Shown here: positions 42,716 through 50,750 of the stretch, one piece after another
How positions within the stretch are numbered: the stretch's first letter is position 1
How the letters are laid out: each line of letters begins with the position of its first letter
Origin: Streptomyces stelliscabiei
Lineage (GTDB): Bacteria > Actinomycetota > Actinomycetes > Streptomycetales > Streptomycetaceae
DNA: 64,000 nt
Assembly: GCF_014873495.1 (NCBI RefSeq)
Contig: NZ_JADBGF010000001.1
Span: forward strand, 6,200,001-6,264,000
Direction: 5' to 3'
Made by a program: the position numbers and the translations under genes
Notes under the pieces: model-generated
Seen by the model: only the letters and a program-made list of their open reading frames with translations
Database searches by the model: none
Told to the model about the DNA's origin: nothing

Positions 42716-43705
42716 CTACAGCTTGCGCAGGCTGAGGCGACGCACCTTGTGGTCGGCGCCCTTGCGGATGATGAGGGTGGCACGGCCCCGGGTGGGGGCG
42801 ATGTTCTCGACCAGGTTGGGCTTGTTGATGGTGCGCCAGAGGGTGCGGGCGTAGTCGAGGGCGTCGTCCTCGGAGACCTGGGTGTACTTGCGGAAGTACG
42901 AGTCGGGGTTCTGGAAGGCGGTCTGCCGGAGCTTCTTGAAACGGTTGAGGTACCAGCGCTCGATGTCGTCGGCGCCGGCGTCGACGTACACGCTGAAGTC
43001 GAAGTAGTCGGCGAGACCGACGCGGGTACGGCCGTCGCTGCCGGGGAGCGCGGGCTGCAGGACGTTGAGGCCCTCGACGATGAGGATGTCGGGGCGGCGG
43101 ACCGTGAGCCGCTGGTCGGGGACGATGTCGTAGATGAGGTGGGAGTAGACGGGGGCCGTCACCTCGCCCTTGCCGGCCTTGATGTCGGCGACGAAACGGG
43201 TCAGGGCCCGGCGGTCGTAGGACTCGGGGAAGCCCTTGCGGGAGACGAGGCCGCGCTCCTGGAGGTCCTTCATGGGGAGCAGGAAGCCGTCGGTGGTGAC
43301 CAGCTCGACGCGCGGGTGTTCGGGCCAGCGGGCGAGGAGTGCCTGGAGGAGACGGGCGACGGTGGACTTGCCGACGGCCACGGAGCCGGCGACGCCTATG
43401 ACGAACGGGGTGCCCGACTGGGAGCCCTGCTCGCCCAGGAAGGTGTTGAGGGCGCCGCGCAGGCCGTCGGTGGCGCCGATGTAGAGGTTGAGGAGCCGGG
43501 ACAGCGGCAGATAGATGTCCCGGACCTCGTCGAGGTCGATGACATCGCCCAGGCCGCGCAGCTTCTCGACCTCCTCGGCGTTCAGCGGGAGCGGCGTTTT
43601 TTCGCGCAGCGCGCTCCACTCGGCACGGGTGAGGTCGACGTAGGGAGTCGCCTCCGGCCTGGGCCGGTGGGCGCTCCGCGGCAACGAGGAGACCGGTGAG
43701 ATCAC
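42716..43705 (-). CDS. coaA: Pantothenate kinase, type I
   Basis: 329 residues from GTG 43705. First committed step of CoA synthesis. P-loop GVAGSVAVGKST at 104-115 (note A-V-A-V variant typical of CoaA), TTDGFLLPMKDL, KGFPESYD, YSHLIYDIVP and IVEGLNVLQP are family features. N-terminal 20 residues are variable. It starts 31 nt upstream of the DUF389 gene on the same strand and is divergent from a small hypothetical gene. Confidence 0.96.
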   Translation of the reverse strand: MISPVSSLPRSAHRPRPEATPYVDLTRAEWSALREKTPLPLNAEEVEKLRGLGDVIDLDEVRDIYLPLSRLLNLYIGATDGLRGALNTFLGEQGSQSGTPFVIGVAGSVAVGKSTVARLLQALLARWPEHPRVELVTTDGFLLPMKDLQERGLVSRKGFPESYDRRALTRFVADIKAGKGEVTAPVYSHLIYDIVPDQRLTVRRPDILIVEGLNVLQPALPGSDGRTRVGLADYFDFSVYVDAGADDIERWYLNRFKKLRQTAFQNPDSYFRKYTQVSEDDALDYARTLWRTINKPNLVENIAPTRGRATLIIRKGADHKVRRLSLRKL

Positions 43706-43845
43706 AGTCCATTGTTAACGGAGTCTGAACAGGGTGACGGGGTGGGGTCCGTCACGCCGGGGCGCACGATAGCGGATCCGCCCTCACTGTGCGTGAACTG
43801 TGGCGAAGGTATGGACCTGGAATGGAGGGAGGACTAGCGTCCGGG

Positions 43846-43873
43846 CGGCCGGGAGGGAGCCGCCTCCCGGCCG
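43846..43873 (+). promoter_or_regulatory. Hairpin upstream of small gene
   Basis: Perfect 11-bp stem CGGCCGGGAGG (43846-43856) with CCTCCCGGCCG (43863-43873), 6-nt loop, 38 nt before the 80-residue gene and in the coaA divergent gap. No T-run. Confidence 0.4.
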
Positions 43874-43911
43874 ATCCGGGGCTGCGGGCCCGGGGGAATT
43901 GAGGTTGTCTG

Positions 43912-44154
43912 ATGCCTTTTGGTGTGCCTCTGCGCGTACGGGACGCGGTCCGGCGGGACGCTACGCGCGGTGACGCGGAGCTGGCCGGGCGGGTGTGCAG
44001 CGAGCTTTCGGCGGATCTTCCGGACGAGGATCTGGGCGAGTGTCCCTCCGACGCGATGGACATGTACCGGATGGGGAGCAAGCCCCGGTGCGAGGAATCC
44101 GAGTATCTGGGGATGGTGCGGGAGGCGATCGAGCGGATCGAGGAGGGGAGTTGA
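43912..44154 (+). CDS. Small hypothetical protein
   Basis: 80 residues (MPFGVPLRVRDAVRRDATRGD), soluble, acidic second half with LPDEDLGECPSDAMDMYRMGSKPRCEESEYLGMVREAIERIEEG; two cysteines. No family recognised. GAGG lies 9 nt before ATG. Codon use looks like neighbouring genes (G/C third positions) and no better frame exists on the other strand. Confidence 0.6.
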   Translation: MPFGVPLRVRDAVRRDATRGDAELAGRVCSELSADLPDEDLGECPSDAMDMYRMGSKPRCEESEYLGMVREAIERIEEGS

Positions 44155-44196
44155 GCGGAGCGGGGCGGACCGGATCGAGGCGGAACGGGGCGGGCC

Positions 44197-45639
44197 TCAG
44201 GCGGTGATGTCCCGCCAGGCCGCCGGGATCGACTCCGCCACGTCGTGGGCGCCCGCCGGGGCGCCGTCGGCGGCGTAGCGGCCCGCCAGGCCGTGGACGT
44301 ACGCCGCCACGCTCGCCGCGTCCAGGGGGGAGAGGCCGGCCGCCAGGAGCGAGCCCGCCAGGCCCGAGAGGACGTCACCGCTGCCGGCGGTGGCGAGCCA
44401 GGGGGTGCCGGTGGCGTTGACGCGGACCGGGACGTCCGGGTCCGGGGCCGCGATCAGGGTGGTGGAGCCCTTGAGGAGGACCGTCGCGTCGTAGGCGCGG
44501 GACAGGTCGCGTACGGCGGTGAGGCGGGAGGCCTCGACCTCCTCGCGGGGGATGCCGAGGAGCGCCGCGGCCTCGCCCGCGTGCGGGGTCAGCAGGGTGG
44601 GGGCCGTGCGGCCGCGGACCGTCTCGCGGTCGGCGAGACGGAGGCCGTCGGCGTCGAGGAGGACGGGGACGTCGGTGGCGAGCGCCTCGGCGACGGGGGC
44701 CGGGTCCTCGGCGGCTCCGGGGCCGGCGACCCAGGCCTGGACCCGGCCCGCCTTCTTCGGGCCCGTGTTCGAGACCAGGGTCTCCGGGAAGCGGGCGAGG
44801 ACCGCGTCGCCGGCCGCGCCGACGTAGCGGACCGCGCCCGCGCCGCCGCGCAGGGCACCGGCGACCGCGAGGACCGCCGCGCCCGGGTAGCGGGCCGAGC
44901 CCGCCGCGATCCCGACGACCCCGCGGCGGTACTTGTCGCTCTCCTGGGACGGGTGGGGCAGGAGGGCGGCCACGTCGGTGTGCTGGAGGGACTCCAGGGC
45001 GGGGGTGGCCGGGAGGGTGTCCGCCAGGCCGATGTCGATCAGACGGACCGAGCCGGCGTGCTCGCGTGCCGGGTCGATGAGGAGGCCCGGCTTGTGGGTG
45101 CCGAAGGTGACGGTCAGGTCGGCGCGGACGGCCGCGCCGTGGATCTCGCCGGTGTCCGGTTCGATGCCGCTCGGGAGGTCCACGGCGACGACGATGGCGG
45201 GGGAGGCGGCGACCAGGGCGGCCAGGCGGGCGGCTTCTGGGCGCAGGCCGCCCTTGCCGCCGATGCCGACGATGCCGTCCAGGACCAGGTCGGCGCGGCC
45301 GATGAGGGCGGGGGCGGTCGTGGGGGCGGCGGTGGTGCCGCCTGCCCGGAGGAGGGCGTCGAGGGCGGCGGGGTGGGTGCGGTCCGGGGCGAGGAGTACG
45401 GCGGTCACGCCCGCGCCTCGCCTCGCCAGGCGGGCGCCGGCGTACAGCGTGTCGCCGCCGTTGTCCCCGCTGCCGGTGAGGAGGACGACGCGGCTGCCGT
45501 AGACGCGGCGGGGGAGTACGTCGGCGCAGGCCGCGGCCAGGCCTGCGGCCGCGCGTTGCATCAGGGCGCCGTCGGGGAGGCGGGCCATGAGGGTGCGTTC
45601 GGCTGTGCGGACGGTTTCTACGCGGTGGGCTGAGCGCAT
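44197..45639 (-). CDS. nnr: Bifunctional NAD(P)H-hydrate epimerase / ADP-dependent dehydratase
   Basis: 480 residues from ATG 45639. N-terminal YjeF_N domain (about 1-215: ERTLMARLPDGALMQRAAAGLAAA, LTGSGDNGGDTLYAGARLARRG) epimerises damaged NAD(P)HX; the C-terminal ribokinase-like domain (about 230-480: SDKYRRGVVGIAAGSARYPGAAVLA, LTPHAGEAAALLG, NATGTPWLATAGSGDVLSGLAGSLLA) dehydrates it. The frame stays open to 45882 through the repeat region, but CAGACT 6 nt before ATG 45639 and family length support this start. Metabolite repair, cytoplasm. Confidence 0.94.
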   Translation of the reverse strand: MRSAHRVETVRTAERTLMARLPDGALMQRAAAGLAAACADVLPRRVYGSRVVLLTGSGDNGGDTLYAGARLARRGAGVTAVLLAPDRTHPAALDALLRAGGTTAAPTTAPALIGRADLVLDGIVGIGGKGGLRPEAARLAALVAASPAIVVAVDLPSGIEPDTGEIHGAAVRADLTVTFGTHKPGLLIDPAREHAGSVRLIDIGLADTLPATPALESLQHTDVAALLPHPSQESDKYRRGVVGIAAGSARYPGAAVLAVAGALRGGAGAVRYVGAAGDAVLARFPETLVSNTGPKKAGRVQAWVAGPGAAEDPAPVAEALATDVPVLLDADGLRLADRETVRGRTAPTLLTPHAGEAAALLGIPREEVEASRLTAVRDLSRAYDATVLLKGSTTLIAAPDPDVPVRVNATGTPWLATAGSGDVLSGLAGSLLAAGLSPLDAASVAAYVHGLAGRYAADGAPAGAHDVAESIPAAWRDITA

Positions 45640-45721
45640 GGGATGAGTCTGCCTTGTGTGGGGGGCCTGGTGCAGCTGGGCCGGGGGTGCGTGGGGCGCC
45701 CTCCCCCGCTGCTGCCGGGTG

Positions 45722-45890
45722 GGGGTGCGTGGTCGGGTGCGGGTCCGGTGGGGCTTCTCGCGCAGTTCCCCGCGCCCCTGAAAGCAGGGGCTGCGCCCCG
45801 AGCTTTTCAGGCCCGCAGGGGTCTGGTCTTCAGGGGCGCGGGGAACTGCGCGACCAGCCCCCACGCACCCGCGCCCGACCACGCACCCGC
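45722..45890. repeat. Long inverted repeat of two GC-rich intergenic elements
   Basis: Arms 45759-45782 and 45829-45852 are perfect 24-bp inverted copies of the CGCGCAGTTCCCCGCGCCCC core plus TGAA; beyond them similarity continues outward (GGTGCGTGGTCGGG... on the left against its complement on the right) to about 45722 and 45890. It lies between nnr and acpS, both on the minus strand, and could form a stem of more than 50 bp. Confidence 0.8.
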
Positions 45891-45907
45891 ACCCGCCTCA
45901 CGCCCCC

Positions 45908-46279
45908 TCAGCCCTCCGCGATCACCACCGCCGACGCCACCCCCGCGTCGTGGCTCAACGAGATGTGCCAGGACTTGACGCCGAGCGCCGAGGCGCGGGA
46001 CGCGACCGTGCCGGTCACTCGGAGGCGGGGTTGGCCGGAGGGCTCGACGTAGACCTCGGCGTCGGTCCAGCGCAGGCCGCTGGGGGCGCCGAGGGCCTTG
46101 GCGAGGGCCTCCTTCGCGGCGAAGCGGGCCGCGAGGGAGGCGGGGCCCCGGCGTTCCCCGCTGGGCAGCAGGAGCTCGCTCGGGAGGAAGAGACGGTCGG
46201 CCAGGCTGGGCGTGCGCTCCAGCGAGGCGCGGAAACGGTCGATCTCGGCGACGTCGATGCCGACTCCGATGATGGGCAT
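45908..46279 (-). CDS. acpS: Holo-[acyl-carrier-protein] synthase
   Basis: 123 residues (MPIIGVGIDVAEIDRFRASL). Transfers 4'-phosphopantetheine from CoA to acyl carrier protein. Metal-site Asp9 and Glu57 (FAAKEALAKALG) and the WHISLSHD motif are present. No SD; TAGGGT ends 7 nt before the ATG (46287-46292), suggesting a leaderless message. It lies just downstream of glmS on the same strand (29 nt gap). Confidence 0.95.
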   Translation of the reverse strand: MPIIGVGIDVAEIDRFRASLERTPSLADRLFLPSELLLPSGERRGPASLAARFAAKEALAKALGAPSGLRWTDAEVYVEPSGQPRLRVTGTVASRASALGVKSWHISLSHDAGVASAVVIAEG

Positions 46280-46308
46280 GATCCGCACCCTACGGTGCCC
46301 CCGAGGCC

Positions 46309-48156
46309 TCACTCCACGGTCACGGACTTCGCCAGGTTCCGCGGCTGGTCCACCTCGTTCCCCCGCGCCGTGGCCAGTTCGCACGCGAAGACCTGGAGGG
46401 GAACCGTGGCGACCAGCGGCTGGAGCAGGGTCGGGGTCACCGGGATGCGGATCAGATGGTCGGCGTACGGGACGACCGCCTCGTCGCCCTCCTCCGCGAT
46501 GACGATCGTGCGGGCACCGCGCGCGCGGATCTCCTGGATGTTGGAGACGATCTTGTCGTGGAGCAGCGAGCGGCCCGCCGGGGAGGGGACCACGACGACC
46601 ACCGGCAGGTCCTCCTCGATCAGGGCGATCGGCCCGTGCTTCAGCTCGCCCGCCGCGAAGCCCTCCGCGTGCATGTAGGCCAGCTCCTTGAGCTTCAGGG
46701 CGCCTTCCAGGGCCACCGGATAGCCCACGTGGCGCCCCAGGAACAGCACCGTGTCCTTGTCGGCGAGGGTGCGCGCCAACTCCCGTACCGGCTCCATCGT
46801 TTCGAGGACCCGCTCCACCTCGCGGGAGATGCGGGAGAGGTCGCGGACCACCGCCCGGATCTCGTCGCCCCACTTCGTGCCGCGCACCTGGCCGAGGTAG
46901 AGGGCGACCAGGTAGCAGGCCACCAGCTGCGTCAGGAACGCCTTGGTGGAGGCGACGGCCACCTCCGGCCCCGCGTGGGTGTAGAGGACCGCGTCGGACT
47001 CGCGGGGGATCGTCGAGCCGTTGGTGTTGCAGATGGCGAGGACCCGGGCGCCCTGCTCGCGGGCGTGCCGCAGCGCCATCAGCGTGTCCATGGTCTCGCC
47101 GGACTGGGAGATGGCGATGACCAGGGTGTGCGGGCCGAGGATCGGGTCCCGGTAGCGGAACTCGCTGGCCAGCTCCACCTCGCAGGGGATACGGGTCCAG
47201 TGCTCGATGGCGTACTTGGCGATGAGGCCCGCGTGGAACGCCGTACCGCACGCGACGATGACCACCTTGTCCAGCTCGCGCAGCTCCGCGTCGCGGATGC
47301 GGACCTCGTCCAGACTCAGGGCGCCCGCCGCGTCGATACGGCCGAGGAGCGTGTCCGCGACCGCCTTGGGCTGCTCGGCGATCTCCTTGAGCATGAAGTA
47401 GTCGTAGCCGTCCTTCTCGGCCGCCGACGCGTCCCAGTCGACGTGGTACGAGCGGACCTCGGCGGGACGGCCGTCGAACGTCGTCACCGTCACGCCGTCG
47501 CGGCGCAGCTCGACCACCTGGTCCTGGCCCAGCTCGATCGCCGAGCGGGTGTGGGCGATGAACGCGGCCACGTCCGAGGCGAGGAAGGCCTCGCCCTCGC
47601 CGATCCCGACCACCAGCGGCGAGTTCCGGCGGGCGCCCACGACCACGTCCGGCGCGTCCGCGTGCACCGCGACCAGCGTGAACGCCCCCTCCAGGCGGCG
47701 GCACACCAGCCGCATCGCCTCCGCGAGGTCGTCGCACGAGGAGAACGCCTCGGCGAGCAGGTGGGCGACGACCTCGGTGTCCGTCTCGGAGACCAGCTCG
47801 TGGCCGCGCTCGGTGAGTTCGGCGCGCAGCGCGGCGAAGTTCTCGATGATGCCGTTGTGGACGACGGCCACCCGGCCCGCGTTGTCGAGGTGCGGGTGGG
47901 CGTTGGCGTCCGTGGGACCGCCGTGGGTGGCCCAGCGGGTGTGGCCGAGGCCGGTCGAACCGGTCGGCAGCGGCCGCCCGACCAGCTCCTTCTCCAAGTT
48001 GACCAGCTTCCCGGCCTTCTTCGCGGCGGCCAGGCCCCCGTCGGCCAGGACCGCCACGCCCGCGGAGTCGTACCCCCGGTACTCCAGCCGCTTCAGCCCG
48101 GCCAGGACCACGTCGAGCGCGGACTGCGCGCCGACGTATCCCACGATTCCGCACAT
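46309..48156 (-). CDS. glmS: Glutamine--fructose-6-phosphate aminotransferase (isomerizing)
   Basis: 615 residues. Glutaminase domain with nucleophile Cys2 (MCGIVGYVG), HTRWATHG and NGIIENF; two SIS isomerase domains (ISQSGETMDTLMALRHAREQGA; EDLPVVVVVPSP; final KSVTVE, the conserved C-terminus). Makes glucosamine-6-phosphate, first step to UDP-GlcNAc. No glmS ribozyme fits the short leader. A promoter with direct repeats behind it is described separately. Typical Streptomyces chromosomes have a second glmS elsewhere. Confidence 0.97.
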   Translation of the reverse strand: MCGIVGYVGAQSALDVVLAGLKRLEYRGYDSAGVAVLADGGLAAAKKAGKLVNLEKELVGRPLPTGSTGLGHTRWATHGGPTDANAHPHLDNAGRVAVVHNGIIENFAALRAELTERGHELVSETDTEVVAHLLAEAFSSCDDLAEAMRLVCRRLEGAFTLVAVHADAPDVVVGARRNSPLVVGIGEGEAFLASDVAAFIAHTRSAIELGQDQVVELRRDGVTVTTFDGRPAEVRSYHVDWDASAAEKDGYDYFMLKEIAEQPKAVADTLLGRIDAAGALSLDEVRIRDAELRELDKVVIVACGTAFHAGLIAKYAIEHWTRIPCEVELASEFRYRDPILGPHTLVIAISQSGETMDTLMALRHAREQGARVLAICNTNGSTIPRESDAVLYTHAGPEVAVASTKAFLTQLVACYLVALYLGQVRGTKWGDEIRAVVRDLSRISREVERVLETMEPVRELARTLADKDTVLFLGRHVGYPVALEGALKLKELAYMHAEGFAAGELKHGPIALIEEDLPVVVVVPSPAGRSLLHDKIVSNIQEIRARGARTIVIAEEGDEAVVPYADHLIRIPVTPTLLQPLVATVPLQVFACELATARGNEVDQPRNLAKSVTVE

Positions 48157-48204
48157 ATCAACCCCTGTGTCGTGCCGTTCGCGACCTGTCGTGTGCCCTG
48201 TGTG

Positions 48205-48234
48205 ACTCTACGTGACGCCGATGGCGTCCGGTCA
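48205..48234 (-). promoter_or_regulatory. glmS promoter
   Basis: On the minus strand TGACCG (48234-48229) and TAGAGT (48210-48205) with an 18-bp spacer; predicted start near 48198, leader of about 42 nt to the ATG at 48156. Confidence 0.55.
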
Positions 48235-48238
48235 GCCC

Positions 48239-48275
48239 GCATATCGGGTGACTTCGCACGCGCATATCGGGTGAC
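48239..48275. repeat. 14-bp direct repeat upstream of glmS promoter
   Basis: GCATATCGGGTGAC occurs exactly at 48239-48252 and 48262-48275, 23 bp apart start to start (about two helical turns). Relative to the predicted glmS start the copies cover about -41 to -77, a typical place for an activator or a repressor dimer pair. They also lie 52-88 bp before the divergent L,D-transpeptidase gene. Confidence 0.7.
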
Positions 48276-48326
48276 CGTACGCGCGGCGCCCCCTCCCGCG
48301 CGAGTACGGCACGTATCGCTGATCAC

Positions 48327-49277
48327 ATGACGAGCCGACAAATGACGAACAGGCCCATGAGGTTCAGGCCCATGAGGTTCCGCGCCCTCGCCGTGTTCCT
48401 GGCGGCCCTGGTGACCGCCCTTCCCGTCGGCACCGTCGACGCCGCCGCGGCCGGACGCGCCGCGCGCGAGCCCGCCGCCCCGTCCGGCGACGGCCCCCTC
48501 GTCCCCGGCGTGCCGCCCGGCCCGCACCAGCCCTGGCAGATCGACACGCCGGACCAGGCGCTGCCGCCGCGGGTGTACGCGCCCGGCGCGGCGGAGGAGG
48601 CGGTGGAGCCGAGGCGCGCGGCGGCCGGGACGTACGACCTCATCGAGTACGTGCCGCTGAGCGAGGCCCAGGCGTTCGCCGGGGCCGCGGTGACCTGCAC
48701 GAAGCTGACGGGCCCGTACCAGAGGCAGGTCGAGCGGTATCTGCGGCGGAAGGTGGACGGGAAGCAGTCGCGGGCCGACTGCCTGGCGATCCGGGCGTTC
48801 CAGATCAAGCAGCGCATCAAGCCGGCGATCGGCTTCGCGGGGCCGGTGACCTGGGCGCGGATGCAGTTGCTCGCCGCCCGCAAGAACCCCAACGCGGCCG
48901 GGAAGTGCCCGGTGCGGACGTACCGCGTGGCGTGTGTGGATCTGTCGCGGCAGCTGACGTGGGTGCAGAAGGGGAACAAGGTGGTGTTCGGACCGGTGCC
49001 GATGCGCAGCGGGCGGAAGGCGTACCCGACCCGTGCGGGGTGGCACAAGGTCTACTGGAAGCACAAGAACCACTGGTCGACGCTCTACAACACGCCTATG
49101 CCGTACAGCCAGTTCTTCAGCGGCGGCCAGGCGTTCCACGCGGTGTACGGGTCCATCTACACGGAGATCGGGTCCATGGGGTGCGTGAACCTGCGGCTGG
49201 CGGACGCCCGGTCCCTGTGGGGGGTGCTGAAGACGAAGGACCGGGTCTTCGTGTGGGGGAAGCGGCCGGGGAAGTGA
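48327..49277 (+). CDS. Secreted L,D-transpeptidase-like protein with peptidoglycan-binding domain
   Basis: 316 residues. Signal peptide about 1-42 (RFRALAVFLAALVTALPVGTVDA), with several possible Met starts (residues 1, 6, 11, 16). Residues about 118-185 resemble a peptidoglycan-binding helical domain (LTGPYQRQVERYLRRKVDGKQSRADCLAIRAFQ ... GPVTWARMQLL); about 200-312 is the YkuD fold. Active-site region is HAVYGS ... SMGCVNLR with His271 and Cys286; the usual SHGC is SMGC here. Probably makes 3-3 cross-links or attaches proteins to the wall. Divergent from glmS. Confidence 0.85.
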   Translation: MTSRQMTNRPMRFRPMRFRALAVFLAALVTALPVGTVDAAAAGRAAREPAAPSGDGPLVPGVPPGPHQPWQIDTPDQALPPRVYAPGAAEEAVEPRRAAAGTYDLIEYVPLSEAQAFAGAAVTCTKLTGPYQRQVERYLRRKVDGKQSRADCLAIRAFQIKQRIKPAIGFAGPVTWARMQLLAARKNPNAAGKCPVRTYRVACVDLSRQLTWVQKGNKVVFGPVPMRSGRKAYPTRAGWHKVYWKHKNHWSTLYNTPMPYSQFFSGGQAFHAVYGSIYTEIGSMGCVNLRLADARSLWGVLKTKDRVFVWGKRPGK

Positions 49278-49362
49278 GGCGGGTGGGGGCGGGGTCGTTC
49301 GTACGTCATGGGCCGCGCCCGTTCGAAGGGGACTTCCGTGGCTCTGAGACACTGGGGCCGAC

Positions 49363-50523
49363 ATGAGTGAGACAGCACCTGCGCGGAGCGCGCCCCTGCG
49401 GGCCCGCGCCGAGATCGATCTGGATGCCCTGCGGGCCAATGTGCGCACGCTGCGTGCGCGGGCCGCGGGTGCCGAACTGATGGCCGTGGTCAAGTCGGAC
49501 GCGTACGGCCACGGTGCGGTGCGGTGTGCCCGGGCGGCCGTCGAGGCGGGGGCGACCTGGCTGGGGACGGCCACGCCCGAGGAGGCGCTGGCGCTGCGGG
49601 CGGCGGGTCTGACCGGGCGGCTGATGTGCTGGCTGTGGGCGCCGGGCGGGCCCTGGCGCGAGGCGGTCGAGGCGGATCTCGATGTCGCGGTCAGCGGGAT
49701 GTGGGCGCTGCGGGAGGTCACCGACGCCGCCCGTGCCGCGGGTCTGCGCGCGCGGGTGCAGCTCAAGGCCGACACCGGGCTCGGCCGCAACGGCTGCGCG
49801 CCCGGCGACTGGCCGGAACTCGTCGCCGAGTCGCTGCGGGCCGAGGCCGAGGGGCTGGTGAAGGTCACCGGACTCTGGTCGCACTTCGCCTGCGCCGACG
49901 AGCCGGGGCACCCCTCCATCGAGGCCCAGCTCACCCGCTTCCGCGACATGGTCGCCCACGCCGAGGAGCAGGGCGTCCGCCCCGAGGTGCGGCACATCGC
50001 CAACTCGCCGGCCACGCTCACCCGCCCGGACGCGCGCTTCGACCTCGTACGGACGGGCATCGCGGTCTACGGCATCTCGCCCAGCCCGGAACTGGGCAGC
50101 GCGGCCGACCTCGGCCTGCGTCCCGTCATGCGGCTCAGCGCCTCGCTCGCGCTGGTCAAGCACGTCCCCGGCGGCCACGGCGTCAGCTACGGACACCACT
50201 ACGTCACCCCGGGCGCCACCACCCTCGGCCTGGTCCCCGTCGGCTACGCGGACGGCATCCCCCGGCACGCCTCCGGCGCCGGGCCGGTGCTCGTCGGCGG
50301 CAAGTGGCGGACGGTCGCGGGCCGCGTCGCCATGGACCAGTTCGTCGTCGACCTCGGCGGGGACGAACCCGTCGCCGGGGACGAGGTCGTGCTGTTCGGG
50401 GCCGGTGACAAGGGCGAGCCGACCGCCGAGGACTGGGCGCAGGCGGCCGGAACCATCGCCTACGAGATCGTGACGCGCATCGGAACCCGCGTCCCGCGCG
50501 TCTACGTCGATACGGGTGAATGA
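49363..50523 (+). CDS. alr: Alanine racemase
   Basis: 386 residues. PLP-binding Lys44 in AVVKSDAYGHG and the opposite catalytic base Tyr276 in GVSYGHHY are present, as is IGTRVPRVYVD near the end. Converts L- to D-alanine for peptidoglycan; also target of cycloserine by family knowledge. ATG 49363 has no clear SD. Placed before the alpha/beta hydrolase-tsaE genes as in other actinobacteria. Confidence 0.97.
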   Translation: MSETAPARSAPLRARAEIDLDALRANVRTLRARAAGAELMAVVKSDAYGHGAVRCARAAVEAGATWLGTATPEEALALRAAGLTGRLMCWLWAPGGPWREAVEADLDVAVSGMWALREVTDAARAAGLRARVQLKADTGLGRNGCAPGDWPELVAESLRAEAEGLVKVTGLWSHFACADEPGHPSIEAQLTRFRDMVAHAEEQGVRPEVRHIANSPATLTRPDARFDLVRTGIAVYGISPSPELGSAADLGLRPVMRLSASLALVKHVPGGHGVSYGHHYVTPGATTLGLVPVGYADGIPRHASGAGPVLVGGKWRTVAGRVAMDQFVVDLGGDEPVAGDEVVLFGAGDKGEPTAEDWAQAAGTIAYEIVTRIGTRVPRVYVDTGE

Positions 50524-50674
50524 GCGGGCACGTGCGGCCACGCGTGCGGCCCCCGAGGATGTGATCACGGGTCTCCGGCGCGGGTGCGCCGGAGTGTGAT
50601 CCGGGGCACGTCCGGGTGCGGGCATGAGCGGTCGGTGCCCGAACACGAGTAAGTGAAAGACGAAGGACTGGAAA

Positions 50675-50694
50675 CTCCGTACACATGTGCGGAG
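50675..50694 (+). promoter_or_regulatory. Near-palindrome upstream of hydrolase gene
   Basis: CTCCGTACACATGTGCGGAG, 20 nt, symmetric except for the centre and one G-U-type position, 57 nt before the GTG at 50751. Candidate operator or small hairpin. Confidence 0.35.
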
Positions 50695-50750
50695 CGCCAG
50701 CGGTAGCGGGATCCACAGCAGGACCGGACGTCGGCGAAGAGGAGCGGGAC

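Noticed and set aside
46309..48326. glmS ribozyme/riboswitch
   Set aside because: The predicted leader is only about 42 nt and no ribozyme-like core precedes the ATG; the ribozyme is a Firmicutes feature.
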